NCBI GenBank assembly: GCA_963698015.1
Contig: OY969109.1
Location: forward strand, 558,001 to 622,000
Source of the DNA: VAXT01 sp963698015
GTDB taxonomy: Bacteria; Actinomycetota; Thermoleophilia; Gaiellales; Gaiellaceae
Reading direction: 5' to 3'
Length of the DNA stretch: 64,000 nt
In this document: piece after piece, positions 43,131-51,221 of the stretch
How positions within the stretch are numbered: position 1 is the stretch's first letter
Layout: each line of letters opens with the position of its first letter
Position numbers and translations under genes: made by a program
The notes under the pieces: model-generated
The model's database searches: none
Told to the model about the DNA's origin: nothing
The model's input: only the letters and a program-made list of their open reading frames with translations

Positions 43131-44174
43131 GTGAAGATGTCTGTCACCTCTCCGGGTTCGACGCGAGAGCAAGAGCTGCTCGAGGCCGCTCGAAGCGGCG
43201 ACGAAGACGCGTTCGGCCGCATCGCAGAGGAATACCGCACGCAGCTGATCGCACACTGCTACCGGATGCTCGGCTCGATGGACGACGCCGAGGACATGCT
43301 CCAGGAGACGTTGCTCCGCGCCTGGCGCGGGCTGCCTCGGTTCGCGGGTCGAAGCTCGCTCAGCACCTGGCTCTACCGGATCGCGACCAACGTCTGTCTC
43401 GACGCGATTTCCCGCCGGCCGAAGAGAACGTTGCCGATCGACCACGGCCCGCCGAGCGAGCCGACGGGAGATCCAGGCCCTCCGCTGACGGAGTCGGTCT
43501 GGCTCGAGCCTTTCCCCGACGAAACCCTGGTACTCCCGCACGGCTATGCCGCCCCCGAGGCACGCTACGAGCAACACGAGGCAGTGGAGCTCGCCTTCAT
43601 CGCGGCGCTCCAGCATCTCCCGGCCACGCAGCGCGCGGTGCTGCTCCTACGCGAGGTGCTCGGTTTCTCGGCCCGTGAGGTCGCGGAGTCGCTGGAGACG
43701 AGCGTTGCCTCCGTGAACAGCGCGTTGCAGCGGGCTCGGAAGACTGTCGAAGCGCGGCTTCCCGAGCGGAGCCAGCAGGAGACGCTCCGCGCGGTCGGCG
43801 ACGAGCGGATCCGCGAGGTGGTCGAGGCTTATGTCGACGCATGGCGCCGAGGCGACGTCGAGGCACTTCGAGCGCTCCTCGCCGAAGACGCCGTGTTCTC
43901 GATGCCGCCATGGGCCGCCTGGTGGCGCGGCCGTAAGACCATCGCCGACTTCGCAAAGGCGGCAGTCGAATACTGCGCCGAGTCGCGCTCGACGTCGGCT
44001 CGTGCGAACGGCCAGGTGGCGCTGGCCTACTACCAGCGCGACGCGGAGACGGGGCGGTTCAGGGCCTCAGCGCTCGACGTGATCACCTTCGAGGGCCCGC
44101 GGATCAAGGAGATCACTGCCTTCGTGACGCCGGAGATCTTCTCCCGCTTCGACCTGCCCGCCGAGCTGACCTAG
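43131..44174 (+). CDS. ECF sigma factor with SnoaL-like C-terminal domain (SigG / TIGR02960-like)
   Basis: 347 aa (GTG 43131; ATG 43137 is an equal alternative). Sigma region 2 is EDAFGRIAEEYRTQLIAHCY RMLGSMDDAEDMLQETLLRA WRGLP, region 4 is LQHLPATQRAVLLLREVLGF SAREVAESLETSVASVNSAL. The C-terminal 130 residues form a SnoaL-like fold (VVEAYVDAWRRGDVEALRAL, AVFSMPPWAAWWRGRKTIAD), which in such sigma factors modulates activity. There is no anti-sigma gene nearby; the SnoaL domain may do its work. It overlaps the convergent cupin gene by 4 bp. Confidence 0.9.
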   Translation: MKMSVTSPGSTREQELLEAARSGDEDAFGRIAEEYRTQLIAHCYRMLGSMDDAEDMLQETLLRAWRGLPRFAGRSSLSTWLYRIATNVCLDAISRRPKRTLPIDHGPPSEPTGDPGPPLTESVWLEPFPDETLVLPHGYAAPEARYEQHEAVELAFIAALQHLPATQRAVLLLREVLGFSAREVAESLETSVASVNSALQRARKTVEARLPERSQQETLRAVGDERIREVVEAYVDAWRRGDVEALRALLAEDAVFSMPPWAAWWRGRKTIADFAKAAVEYCAESRSTSARANGQVALAYYQRDAETGRFRASALDVITFEGPRIKEITAFVTPEIFSRFDLPAELT

Positions 44175-44764
44175 CCGGGCCGCACAGGAAGGTCGTAGTA
44201 CCGCCGGACGCTCGAGCCGACACGCGACACGTCCGTTCCGTAGACGTGGATCGAGATCGCCGTCGAGTCTCCGATGTTGCGGACGCGGTGGATGTCGCCG
44301 GGCGGCGCGAACCCGCTGACGTCGCCGGCCTCGTTCGTATTGCTCCCCGCGCCGACGAGCCACTCGTTCGCTTCGTCGAGCCGGAAGAGCTCCTCGTGCT
44401 CGACGCCCTGGATCACTCCGAAGACGCACCAGGTCACGTGGTCGTGGATCGGCGTCATCTGACCGGGGCGCCAGACGAGGGCGACGATCGAAAACGCGCC
44501 GTCCGGCTCGGTGTGGAGGACGTAGCTCCGGTATCCCTCTGGATCGCCGATCCGCTGCGCTGCGCTGAGGATGTCCGGTGACGGAAGCCCGCGCTCGAGC
44601 TCATCGGCCACGAGGCGGGCGGTCTCATGCCAGTCGCCCCGCCTGCCGATCGACGTGCGGACTGCATGTGCCAGTGCGTCCAACTCACCCGCGGGTGCTC
44701 GAGCATCGCTTCGAGATCCGGTGACGGTGGTCGATTGACCGTTCTTGATCATGACGTTGCCCAT
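44171..44764 (-). CDS. Cysteine dioxygenase-like cupin protein
   Basis: 197 aa. The cupin iron-site motif is MTPIHDHVTWCVFGVIQGVE HEELF (His-x-His and the later Glu/Cys), and the second metal-ligand region is DIHRVRNIGDSTAISIHVYG. This matches type I cysteine dioxygenase-like proteins, which oxidise cysteine or a 3-mercaptopropionate-like thiol with iron and oxygen. Starts: ATG 44764 or the next ATG 44752. It is alone on its strand, next to a cluster of disulfide-handling genes; a role in thiol balance is possible (inference). Confidence 0.82.
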   Translation of the reverse strand: MGNVMIKNGQSTTVTGSRSDARAPAGELDALAHAVRTSIGRRGDWHETARLVADELERGLPSPDILSAAQRIGDPEGYRSYVLHTEPDGAFSIVALVWRPGQMTPIHDHVTWCVFGVIQGVEHEELFRLDEANEWLVGAGSNTNEAGDVSGFAPPGDIHRVRNIGDSTAISIHVYGTDVSRVGSSVRRYYDLPVRPG

Positions 44765-44943
44765 GTAGACCGGGCTTGGCGCGCAGACTCATCGCGCTAT
44801 CGATCGAATCAATCAAGAATGCGGGCGAGGCCGTTCACGACGGACGACGCTCTTGAAGGCGGGCGGCAGGGCTGACATCTTTCCGGGTACAAAGACGCGT
44901 GAAGGGGGAATGTGTCGGGTCGGGGAGACGGGATTGTGAGCAG

Positions 44944-45513
44944 GTGATCGCTGTCGTGGCGTTCACGTTGCGCTTCGCGCTCGCGATCGTCCTCGCCGTG
45001 GCCGCGCTTGCGAAGGCTCGGAGCTTCGGCGCGTTCGTGCGGACGGTCGACGCGGTTGTGCCCTGGCGCCGAACGGCGAGGGCGGCCGCGGCTGCGGTCA
45101 TCGCCGTCGAGGCGGCGCTGGCGGCGCTGCTGGCGGCGGGTGTCTGGGTGAACGCCGTTTCCCTCGCGACGCTGGCTCTCTTCCTCGGCTTCGCGGCGGT
45201 CTCGCTGTGGGCGGCCCGCCGCGGGCTCCACGTCCGGTGCAACTGCTTCGGCCAGAGCGAGCGCGAGCTGGGGAAGGACAGCCTCAGGACCTCCCTGCTG
45301 CTCGCCGGAGCAACGGTCGCGTACTGGGCCCTCCTTCGGCGAACGGACGACTCGCTCACACTCGGCGAGCTGCCCCTTGCACTGGTGCTCGGGGTCGCCG
45401 CGGTGCTCGGGGCGCGGTGGCTCCTTGCCGGGGGAGAGCTGGCCGGAATCGTCCGTCAGCGGAAGGTGCTCGAGAGCGATCTCGCGAAAGCGACCGGGGG
45501 AGTCGCTCGTTGA
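44944..45513 (+). CDS. MauE-like membrane protein
   Basis: 189 aa from GTG 44944 (GTG 44899 is possible). Four to five membrane helices, the first AVVAFTLRFALAIVLAVAAL followed by AKARSFGAFVRTVDAVVPWR, and the MauE-type loop with two cysteines, GLHVRCNCFGQSERELGKDS. In methylotrophs MauE acts with MauD to make the disulfides of the methylamine dehydrogenase light chain. The next gene is MauD-like and the one after that encodes a 12-Cys protein. This order supports a redox-maturation role. Confidence 0.8.
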   Translation: MIAVVAFTLRFALAIVLAVAALAKARSFGAFVRTVDAVVPWRRTARAAAAAVIAVEAALAALLAAGVWVNAVSLATLALFLGFAAVSLWAARRGLHVRCNCFGQSERELGKDSLRTSLLLAGATVAYWALLRRTDDSLTLGELPLALVLGVAAVLGARWLLAGGELAGIVRQRKVLESDLAKATGGVAR

Positions 45514-46100
45514 CGGCCCTGGTCGTGACCAGCATCGTGGCCCTGGCCGTGCTCGTGGTCTTCCAGGGGCTCGTCCTCCTCGAAGTCGTCCGGCAGCTGT
45601 CCCAGATCAGGCGAGAGCTGGATTTCGACGATCGGCCGGTTCCGGTCAGCGTGGGCAAGCTCGCGGGCAAGCCCCTGCCCGAACCGGCGCGTGCCGTCTG
45701 GTCCGGGAACGGCGCCTCTCGCGACGGCGTTCTCGTCCTGCTCAGCACGGACTGCGCGACGTGCAGGCTGGTCGCGGCGGGACTCCCGGATCTCCTCACT
45801 CGATTCGAGGAACAGAAGGTAGTCGTGGTTCTCCAGGCACGCCATCACGACGAGGTGACGGAGATGCTTGCCGAAGCAGGCCTGGCCCGGGACGCGGTCG
45901 TCGTCGACCTCGAGAGCGAGTACGCGACCGCCTTCGGGATCGCGCTGCGCCCCGCCGCGGTCGTCGTCCGCGACGGGATCGTCAGCGAGGGAGCGATCGT
46001 TCGCAACCCGCGCCAGCTCCAGCAGCTCCTCGAAACACTGGCGTCGTCGACACGAGAGGGGGTGCCCGACGACTACCCAGCCGTTTCCACTCCGACCTAG
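45510..46100 (+). CDS. MauD/TlpA-like thioredoxin-fold protein, membrane-anchored
   Basis: 196 aa starting at TTG 45510, which overlaps the MauE-like stop (TTGA). One N-terminal membrane helix (LVVTSIVALAVLVVFQGLVL), then an outer thioredoxin-like domain with a CxxC pair in VLLSTDCATCRLVAAGLPDL. The later strand and cis-Pro region is FGIALRPAAVVVRDGIVSEG, typical of TlpA/MauD proteins. It should oxidise or isomerise disulfides outside the membrane with MauE as partner. The substrate is likely the Cys-rich protein encoded 12 bp downstream. Confidence 0.8.
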   Translation: MTALVVTSIVALAVLVVFQGLVLLEVVRQLSQIRRELDFDDRPVPVSVGKLAGKPLPEPARAVWSGNGASRDGVLVLLSTDCATCRLVAAGLPDLLTRFEEQKVVVVLQARHHDEVTEMLAEAGLARDAVVVDLESEYATAFGIALRPAAVVVRDGIVSEGAIVRNPRQLQQLLETLASSTREGVPDDYPAVSTPT

Positions 46101-46112
46101 TGGAGGTATCAG

Positions 46113-46502
46113 GTGACGCTCTACGAGCGGTTCGAAAAACTCAGCGAAGACGACAATCCGGCGACGACGCGCGGTCGATTGCTGGGTCGAGCAGCGAAAG
46201 CTTGCCTCGGATTCGCGATCGTGGCAGCCGGGCTCGCACGGGTTGAGCCGGCCAGGGCAGGTGCCGGCTGCTGCGTCCTCGCCTACCAGACCCAGTGCAC
46301 GAACTGCACGGGCCACGGGTACGACTGTGGCGGCGGCTGCACTCGGTGGGCCTGGTACTGCGTCGATCCCGCACACCGAGTCTGGCTGTGCGGCGAGTGC
46401 TACGCAGGCGGCGGGTGCCCTGGGTGCTCGTGTGGGACGGTCGCGATCGTACCGAACAGCGGCCTCCTGTCGTTCCAGGCACGAGATCTGAAGCCGCGGT
46501 GA
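46113..46502 (+). CDS. Exported 12-cysteine protein resembling methylamine dehydrogenase light chain
   Basis: 129 aa. The leader is long and Tat-like (TTRGRLLGRAAKACLGFAIV; arginines are R-G-R rather than a strict twin pair), as in MADH light chains, which also open with FEKLS-like text. The mature part (about 80 aa) holds exactly 12 Cys, as in MADH light chain, for example GAGCCVLAYQTQCTNCTGHG, CGGGCTRWAWYCVDPAHRVW and LCGECYAGGGCPGCSCGTV. Three tryptophans occur, in RWAWYC and RVWLC; in MADH two tryptophans become the TTQ cofactor. No MauB heavy chain or MauG is in the window. It may be an orphan light chain relative with its own cofactor or simply a disulfide-rich secreted protein. Confidence 0.7.
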   Translation: MTLYERFEKLSEDDNPATTRGRLLGRAAKACLGFAIVAAGLARVEPARAGAGCCVLAYQTQCTNCTGHGYDCGGGCTRWAWYCVDPAHRVWLCGECYAGGGCPGCSCGTVAIVPNSGLLSFQARDLKPR

Positions 46503-46564
46503 CACTCGGCGCCGCATTTGCGATCGCGTTCCTGGCCGCGCTGCCTCAGCTCTGCAGCCCCTGA
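46499..46564 (+). CDS. Possible 21-aa hydrophobic peptide
   Basis: GTG 46499 overlaps the TGA of the Cys-rich gene (GTGA) and gives VTLGAAFAIAFLAALPQLCS P, a single hydrophobic stretch with one Cys. It may be a coupling peptide between two genes or chance. No ribosome site of its own. Confidence 0.25.
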   Translation: MTLGAAFAIAFLAALPQLCSP

Positions 46565-46573
46565 GGGGCCTCG

Positions 46574-47176
46574 ATGGTGGGAGTCATCGGTCCCCGCGTG
46601 CGTGGGACGCGTCAGGTACGAGGTTCGGTCGGGACGGTCACGGTCTTCGCGCTCAGCGCCATGGCCGGCGCGGCGATCACGGGATCGTTGATCGGCCTGC
46701 TCGGAGGCGCTGCCCAGGCCCTCGCGGGCCAGCGGACGCTGGCGGTCGCGGTCGGCGCGGCGGGCTGTGTGTTGGTGCTGGCCGACCTCCGCATGCGAAC
46801 GCCGACCCTTCGCCGGCAGACCTGCTCGACGTGGTACCGGGAGCGCGGCGCGGGGACTGCGTGGGCGCTCTGGGGGCTCGACCTCGGCCTGGGGTTCTCG
46901 ACGATCCGGCTCAGCTCGCTGTACTGGCTCATGGTGCTGTTCGTTGCGGCGTTCGTCTCCCCGGTACTCGCTCCGTTCGTCCTCGCGTTCTACGGTCTCG
47001 GGCTCGGCGTCGCGCTCGCCGGTGCGGTCGTCTCGCAGAAGCTGAACGCCTCGTCCACGACGTCGCCTGGATTGGGCCTCCTGGGCGCCGCTGGGCATGT
47101 CCGGCTCGCCTCGGTCGCGTTCCTGGGCTTGCTCTCGGTCACGATCGTCTTGACCCTGGGCGTGCCGTGGTCGTGA
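46574..47176 (+). CDS. Multi-pass membrane protein in the Mau-like cluster
   Basis: 200 aa, about six hydrophobic segments (VTVFALSAMAGAAITGSLIG, LAVAVGAAGCVLVLADLRM, LSSLYWLMVLFVAAFVSPVL, FVLAFYGLGLGVALAGAVVS, HVRLASVAFLGLLSVTIVLT). Two Cys are visible (AAGCVL, RRQTCSTW). The pattern recalls DsbD/CcdA-type electron-carrying membrane proteins, but there is no clear pair of active-site cysteines, so I leave the family open. Placed 10 bp after the small peptide reading and overlapping the next gene by 4 bp (GTGA), so it is in the same operon as the Mau-like genes. Confidence 0.65.
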   Translation: MVGVIGPRVRGTRQVRGSVGTVTVFALSAMAGAAITGSLIGLLGGAAQALAGQRTLAVAVGAAGCVLVLADLRMRTPTLRRQTCSTWYRERGAGTAWALWGLDLGLGFSTIRLSSLYWLMVLFVAAFVSPVLAPFVLAFYGLGLGVALAGAVVSQKLNASSTTSPGLGLLGAAGHVRLASVAFLGLLSVTIVLTLGVPWS

Positions 47177-47586
47177 GCAGCCTCGGGCCGGCGCCCTCCT
47201 CCGAAGAGCCGGTCTGCGTCGTGACCAGGATCAGCTTCGCCAGCTGGCGGTCGATTCCCGGCGCGGTACTCCGCTTCCGAAGGCTCCGCCGCATCGGTCG
47301 CAGGATGGTCCCGGGCCTCGTCGACGTCCATCTGCAGCTGCGCGGCAACGCGACCCTGCTGATCATCTCCCTCTGGCGGGACGAGCTCGCTTTGCTGCAA
47401 TTCACGACGCTCGAGGCCCACGTGGACGCAGTCCGCTGGACGATCCGCAAGCAGGGAGAGGTCTGGTCCGGCGTCTTCCGGCTCGCGGGGACGTCGTCGA
47501 TGAGCGCGCCGTGGCTCGGAACGATCCGGCACTGGCAGCCGCTCGCAGCCCCTACCGTGGAGCGCGTGTCCGCCGACCAGTCGTGA
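47173..47586 (+). CDS. Small alpha+beta barrel (ABM-like) protein of unknown function
   Basis: 137 aa, GTG start overlapping the previous stop. The middle reads VCVVTRISFASWRSIPGAVL RFRRLRRIGRRMVPGLVDVH and on to TLLIISLWRDELALLQFTTL, the pattern of ferredoxin-like, ABM/heme-degrading-monooxygenase-like folds (strand, helix, strand, 'W.d..al..f'). The catalytic residues of true monooxygenases cannot be confirmed. Not exported. Overlaps the next gene by 4 bp. Confidence 0.55.
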   Translation: MSSLGPAPSSEEPVCVVTRISFASWRSIPGAVLRFRRLRRIGRRMVPGLVDVHLQLRGNATLLIISLWRDELALLQFTTLEAHVDAVRWTIRKQGEVWSGVFRLAGTSSMSAPWLGTIRHWQPLAAPTVERVSADQS

Positions 47587-47972
47587 GCTGCCCGGCCACG
47601 GCTTTCTCGGGAGAGCGCCCGCCGGATTCGAACACGGCCTCGTTCTCGCGCTGGTGGTACCACGGCGATCGAATCTGGTTCGCTCTCGCCCCGCCCTACG
47701 AAGGACGCTGGTATGCGGGCGAGCCCGCCCTGAAAGTGCTCTGGTACTCGGAGGTCGCCGGCGAGCTCAGGATCACCGGTAGGCGGCTGGACGCCCCGGG
47801 CGCCGTCCTCGCCGAGGTCCCGTCCGGATACCAGCCCTTCGGATACCAGCCGAGCTCCATCCTCGTCCCCGAACCGGGTTGCTGGGAGATCACCGGCTCC
47901 GTCGGCGAGCACACGCTTCGGGTCGTGGCGGACGTGCTTGCGCCTGAGCTGCATCCGCTCAGAGCGGCGTAG
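47583..47972 (+). CDS. Uncharacterised protein with GCWE motif
   Basis: 129 aa, GTG start overlapping the previous stop (GTGA). It has a beta-rich pattern: WWYHGDRIWFALAPPYEGRW, KVLWYSEVAGELRITGRRLD, then a tail with GCWEITGSVGEHTLRVVADV. The last segment is common at the end of immunoglobulin-like domains in actinobacterial exported proteins. No signal peptide is visible at this start. I do not recognise a function. It stays within the packed operon that begins with MauE. Confidence 0.55.
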   Translation: MSCPATAFSGERPPDSNTASFSRWWYHGDRIWFALAPPYEGRWYAGEPALKVLWYSEVAGELRITGRRLDAPGAVLAEVPSGYQPFGYQPSSILVPEPGCWEITGSVGEHTLRVVADVLAPELHPLRAA

Positions 47973-48055
47973 CGCGGCGTCCTTGTATCGTCTGTCGCCT
48001 GCGGAGAAGCGTCGTCTTCAACTGGATCGTCGCGGCCGCGGTCGGCGTCGTCGCC

Positions 48056-48463
48056 GTGTTCGCCGTCGTGGACTCCCTGCGGTCGGGGCCACCCCCGTCT
48101 ACACAACGCGACGCTCCGGCACGCGCGCCCCTCTCCACGGAGCAGGAGATCCGGCAGATCGGCAACCAATGGGCTTCGCTGTTCGCGGCCGGGAGCGAAG
48201 GCAGTTGCACGTTCATGGGTCAGCCCCTGTGCGAGCGGATCGCCTGCGAACGGGTGGGCGCGAGAAAGATCGAGAACTGCACGCCGCCCTCCGCGGCGTT
48301 TCGGAGGTCGTTCGAGGACGCCAAGGTCGAGAGAGTCGTGGTCAAGGGCAACCGAATCGCGGCCATGTTCTCGAACGGCGAGGTGATCGAGTTCTGGGGT
48401 GACGGGGGCGGGTGGTCGATCGTGAAGATCAGCGGGAATGCAGGTCGCGGTTTCTTCGAGTGA
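48056..48463 (+). CDS. Membrane-anchored small protein; N-terminus probably further upstream
   Basis: 135 aa from the first ordinary start, GTG 48056. The same frame is open back to 47948 and encodes RRSVVFNWIVAAAVGVVAVF just before it, a full membrane helix that would be cut by the GTG start. The only possible upstream start is CTG at 47999. The outer part (about 90 aa) has four Cys-bearing turns (EGSCTFMGQPLCERIACERV, ENCTPPSAAF) and ends in VIEFWGDGGGWSIVKISGNA, as in SnoaL/NTF2-like lumicins. Function unknown; it may be the last gene of the Mau-like operon. Confidence 0.5.
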   Translation: MFAVVDSLRSGPPPSTQRDAPARAPLSTEQEIRQIGNQWASLFAAGSEGSCTFMGQPLCERIACERVGARKIENCTPPSAAFRRSFEDAKVERVVVKGNRIAAMFSNGEVIEFWGDGGGWSIVKISGNAGRGFFE

Positions 48464-48585
48464 AACGCCTCCCACGGCCCCCGAAAACTCACCAAATCCC
48501 TACCGTTTCTACGCCAGATTGACCCTTCCGGAGCGGCGCGGCTGGCCTAAGGTCGAGACCGTTCACTCGCTACCAGGAGGGGAGC

Positions 48586-51117
48586 ATGAGAACACGCCTG
48601 AAAGTGGGGGCAGCGATCGCCATCGTCGCGGCGCTCGCGGTCACGGCCGCGGCGTCCGGGGCAGCGTCACGACGTTCCTCGGGCCGGAGCCCGAGCCATC
48701 ACGGCTGCGACCTCGGCAATGGCGGCCATGGCCGCATCAAGCACCTGATCTATCTCCAGTTCGACAACACGCACCTGCTGCGTGACCGGTCGAACTTCGC
48801 GTCCGACCTCGAGTTGATGCCGCACCTGAAGAACTTCCTCAGCGACAACGGCACGCTCAGCGACAACGAGCACACGATCCTGATCTCGCACACCGCGGGC
48901 GGGATCCTGAGCGCGCTGACCGGGCTCTATCCGGACCGGATGGGCCAGGGTGTCACGAACTCGTACGGGTTCTTCCGCCCGAACGGCAGCGTCGGCTTCT
49001 CGTCGTCGTTCAAGTACTGGACGGACATCACCGACGGCGGGAACGCCGCGACGAATCCGCCGACGCCGCCGGCCGACACGAACTTCAACATGGTCAACGG
49101 CGACTCCGGCTCGCCGAAGAACACGCCTGCGCCGTGGGTCCCGTACACGCGCTCGGGCTGTGACGTCGGGAACGTCTCGACCGCGAACGCGGTGCTCGAG
49201 AACAACAACTCGATCGTCTTCGGCGCGGGCCCGACGGTGACGGCAGCCGCCGCAAGTGCGGGCGACACCAACGTGAAGGTGGCCAGCGTCGGCGGGTTCG
49301 CGGTCGGGATGCAGGTCACGATCGACACCGGCGCGAACGCGGAGTCGAAGGTCGTCCAGACCGTCGGCACCCCGGGCGCCGGCGGCACCGGGATCACGTT
49401 CACGACCGCGCTCGCCAACGGGCATGCGAACGGCGTCCCGTTCTACGGGCCGACCGCGACCGATCCGACCGGCGACATGACGAAGGTCTTCGGCGAAGGC
49501 TCGCCGGAGTGGAACGAGGGGCGCGACTCGCAGATCGCCCCGTTCGCGACGGCAGCGCGCGCGAAGGCGCTGACCGACTTCGTCGGGATCACGATCCACT
49601 GCGCGGCTGGGGGTGGCATCTGTAACGACAGCTCGAACGCGAAGCCCGACCGGCTGCCCGACGAGCCCGGCGGCTACACCGGGTTCGAGGGGCTCTTCGG
49701 CGCCAAGTACGTCAATCCGGCGATCAATGACGGAGCCGTGGCGGTCGACGACACGAACGGCGACCCGATCGTGGACCCGTTCGGCCAGCCCGGCTTCCCG
49801 GGCTTCGACGGCGTGCCGGCGAAGGTCTCGCTTGGCTACGTCGCGCAGATGCAGGAGGCCGGAGTCCCGGTCACGTTCGGGTATATCTCGGACGCGCACG
49901 ACAACCACCAGAACGCGTTCCCGGCCCCGCCGGACCCGAACGGCGTCTTCCCGCGGGCGTCCGGCCCGGGCGAGAGCGACTACGTGCAGACGCTCCACGA
50001 GTACGACCAGGCGTTCGCGACCTTCTTTGCGCGCCTGCAGCATGACGGGATCACGAAGCGGAACACGCTGTTCGTCCTCACCGCCGACGAGAACGACCAC
50101 TTCGCGGGCGGGAGCTCGAACGACGGCACATGGAGCCACACGTTCTGCAACATCGACGCGGGCCAGCAGTGCCCGGCGAACCAGATCGGAGAGGTGAACG
50201 CGAACCTGCTCGCGCTGATCCCGAGCGGCCAGCCGAACTTCTCCGTCCACAACGACTCGGCGCCGACGGTCTACGTGAACGGCGACCCGGCGCGGACGGA
50301 CGCGACGCTCCGCAAGCTCGAGCGTGACGTGGCCGCGGCGAAGGCGATCGACCCGTACCAGAGCAGCTCCGCGACCCCCGTCGCGCTCTACCTGGCGGAC
50401 AAGGTCGGCGAGAAGACGCTGCACATGGTGACCGCGGATCCGCAGCGGACACCGTCGTTCACGCTGTTCGGGAACCCGGACTACTTCCTGACCGCTGGGA
50501 GGACGGGCGGCGGGGCGCCGACGAAGTTCAACTGCCCGGACTCGGCGCACCAGGCGTTCGTCTGCATCGACTACCACTTCGCGTGGAGCCACGGCGATGC
50601 AACCGAGGACATCGGGCGCACCTGGCTCGGCATGGCCGGCCCGGGCGTCAAGAACCTCGGGATCACGAGCCAGGTCTGGTCGGATCACACGGACATCCAG
50701 CCGACAATCCTGTCGCTGCTCGACCTGAAGGACAGCTACCAGACGGACGGCAGGGTGCTGAGCGAGTTCCTCGAGAGCCACGGGAACCCGCACGGCCCGG
50801 ATCTGACCGAGCTCGGCTCGATCTACAAGCAGATCAACGCGCCGTTCGGCCAGCTCTCGTTCGACGTGCTCGCCGCCTCGACGCGGGCACTCGCCAGCGG
50901 GAGCTCGAGCGAGGACAGCACGTACACGGCGATCTCGGACCGGATCGCCGCGCTGACGTCGGATCGGGACGCGCTCGCAGGGGAGATGCGAGACGTCTTG
51001 AACGAAGCCGCGTTCGGCGGCCAGCAGCCCAGCCAGAGCGAGGTCGACGACCTGGCCTGGCAAGGCAGGACGATGCTCATGCGCGCGCATCAGCTGGGCG
51101 CAGCGGGCTCGCCCTAG
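48586..51117 (+). CDS. Secreted alkaline-phosphatase-superfamily phosphoesterase
   Basis: 843 aa, ATG with a strong AGGAGGGG site. Signal peptide AAIAIVAALAVTAAASGAA. The alkaline phosphatase-like core has the metal and nucleophile regions HLIYLQFDNTHLLRDRSNFA and SDNEHTILISHTAGGILSAL (Thr/Ser nucleophile), a middle part LTADENDHFAGGSSNDGTWS HTF, and the late metal-site DYHFAWSHGDATEDIGRTWL GMAGPGVKNLG, VWSDHTDIQPTILSLLDLKD. An insert of Ig-like text lies at about 215-275. The true substrate is unknown; phosphate diester or phosphonate outside the cell is possible. Confidence 0.8.
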   Translation: MRTRLKVGAAIAIVAALAVTAAASGAASRRSSGRSPSHHGCDLGNGGHGRIKHLIYLQFDNTHLLRDRSNFASDLELMPHLKNFLSDNGTLSDNEHTILISHTAGGILSALTGLYPDRMGQGVTNSYGFFRPNGSVGFSSSFKYWTDITDGGNAATNPPTPPADTNFNMVNGDSGSPKNTPAPWVPYTRSGCDVGNVSTANAVLENNNSIVFGAGPTVTAAAASAGDTNVKVASVGGFAVGMQVTIDTGANAESKVVQTVGTPGAGGTGITFTTALANGHANGVPFYGPTATDPTGDMTKVFGEGSPEWNEGRDSQIAPFATAARAKALTDFVGITIHCAAGGGICNDSSNAKPDRLPDEPGGYTGFEGLFGAKYVNPAINDGAVAVDDTNGDPIVDPFGQPGFPGFDGVPAKVSLGYVAQMQEAGVPVTFGYISDAHDNHQNAFPAPPDPNGVFPRASGPGESDYVQTLHEYDQAFATFFARLQHDGITKRNTLFVLTADENDHFAGGSSNDGTWSHTFCNIDAGQQCPANQIGEVNANLLALIPSGQPNFSVHNDSAPTVYVNGDPARTDATLRKLERDVAAAKAIDPYQSSSATPVALYLADKVGEKTLHMVTADPQRTPSFTLFGNPDYFLTAGRTGGGAPTKFNCPDSAHQAFVCIDYHFAWSHGDATEDIGRTWLGMAGPGVKNLGITSQVWSDHTDIQPTILSLLDLKDSYQTDGRVLSEFLESHGNPHGPDLTELGSIYKQINAPFGQLSFDVLAASTRALASGSSSEDSTYTAISDRIAALTSDRDALAGEMRDVLNEAAFGGQQPSQSEVDDLAWQGRTMLMRAHQLGAAGSP

Positions 51118-51134
51118 AAAGCACCCCCACCCCA

Positions 51135-51170
51135 CTCGGCCCCGGCGGGTGAGAGCTCGCCGGGGCCGAG
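51135..51170 (+). terminator. Strong hairpin terminator after the phosphoesterase gene
   Basis: CTCGGCCCCGGCG (51135-51147) pairs perfectly with CGCCGGGGCCGAG (51158-51170) over a 10-nt loop, 17 bp after the stop. No U-run follows. Confidence 0.7.
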
Positions 51171-51221
51171 CCCTACCCGCCGCGGTTGTACCAGCGTCGC
51201 GGCCGGGCGATCATCTAGTCG

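Noticed and set aside
46113..46502. Complete methylamine dehydrogenase
   Set aside because: No heavy chain, amicyanin, MauF or MauG gene is in the window, and the Tat motif is not strict. Only a light-chain-like protein can be claimed.
48667..51135. 822-aa open reading on the minus strand
   Set aside because: Antisense of the secreted phosphoesterase, with Arg/Val-rich text and no motif.
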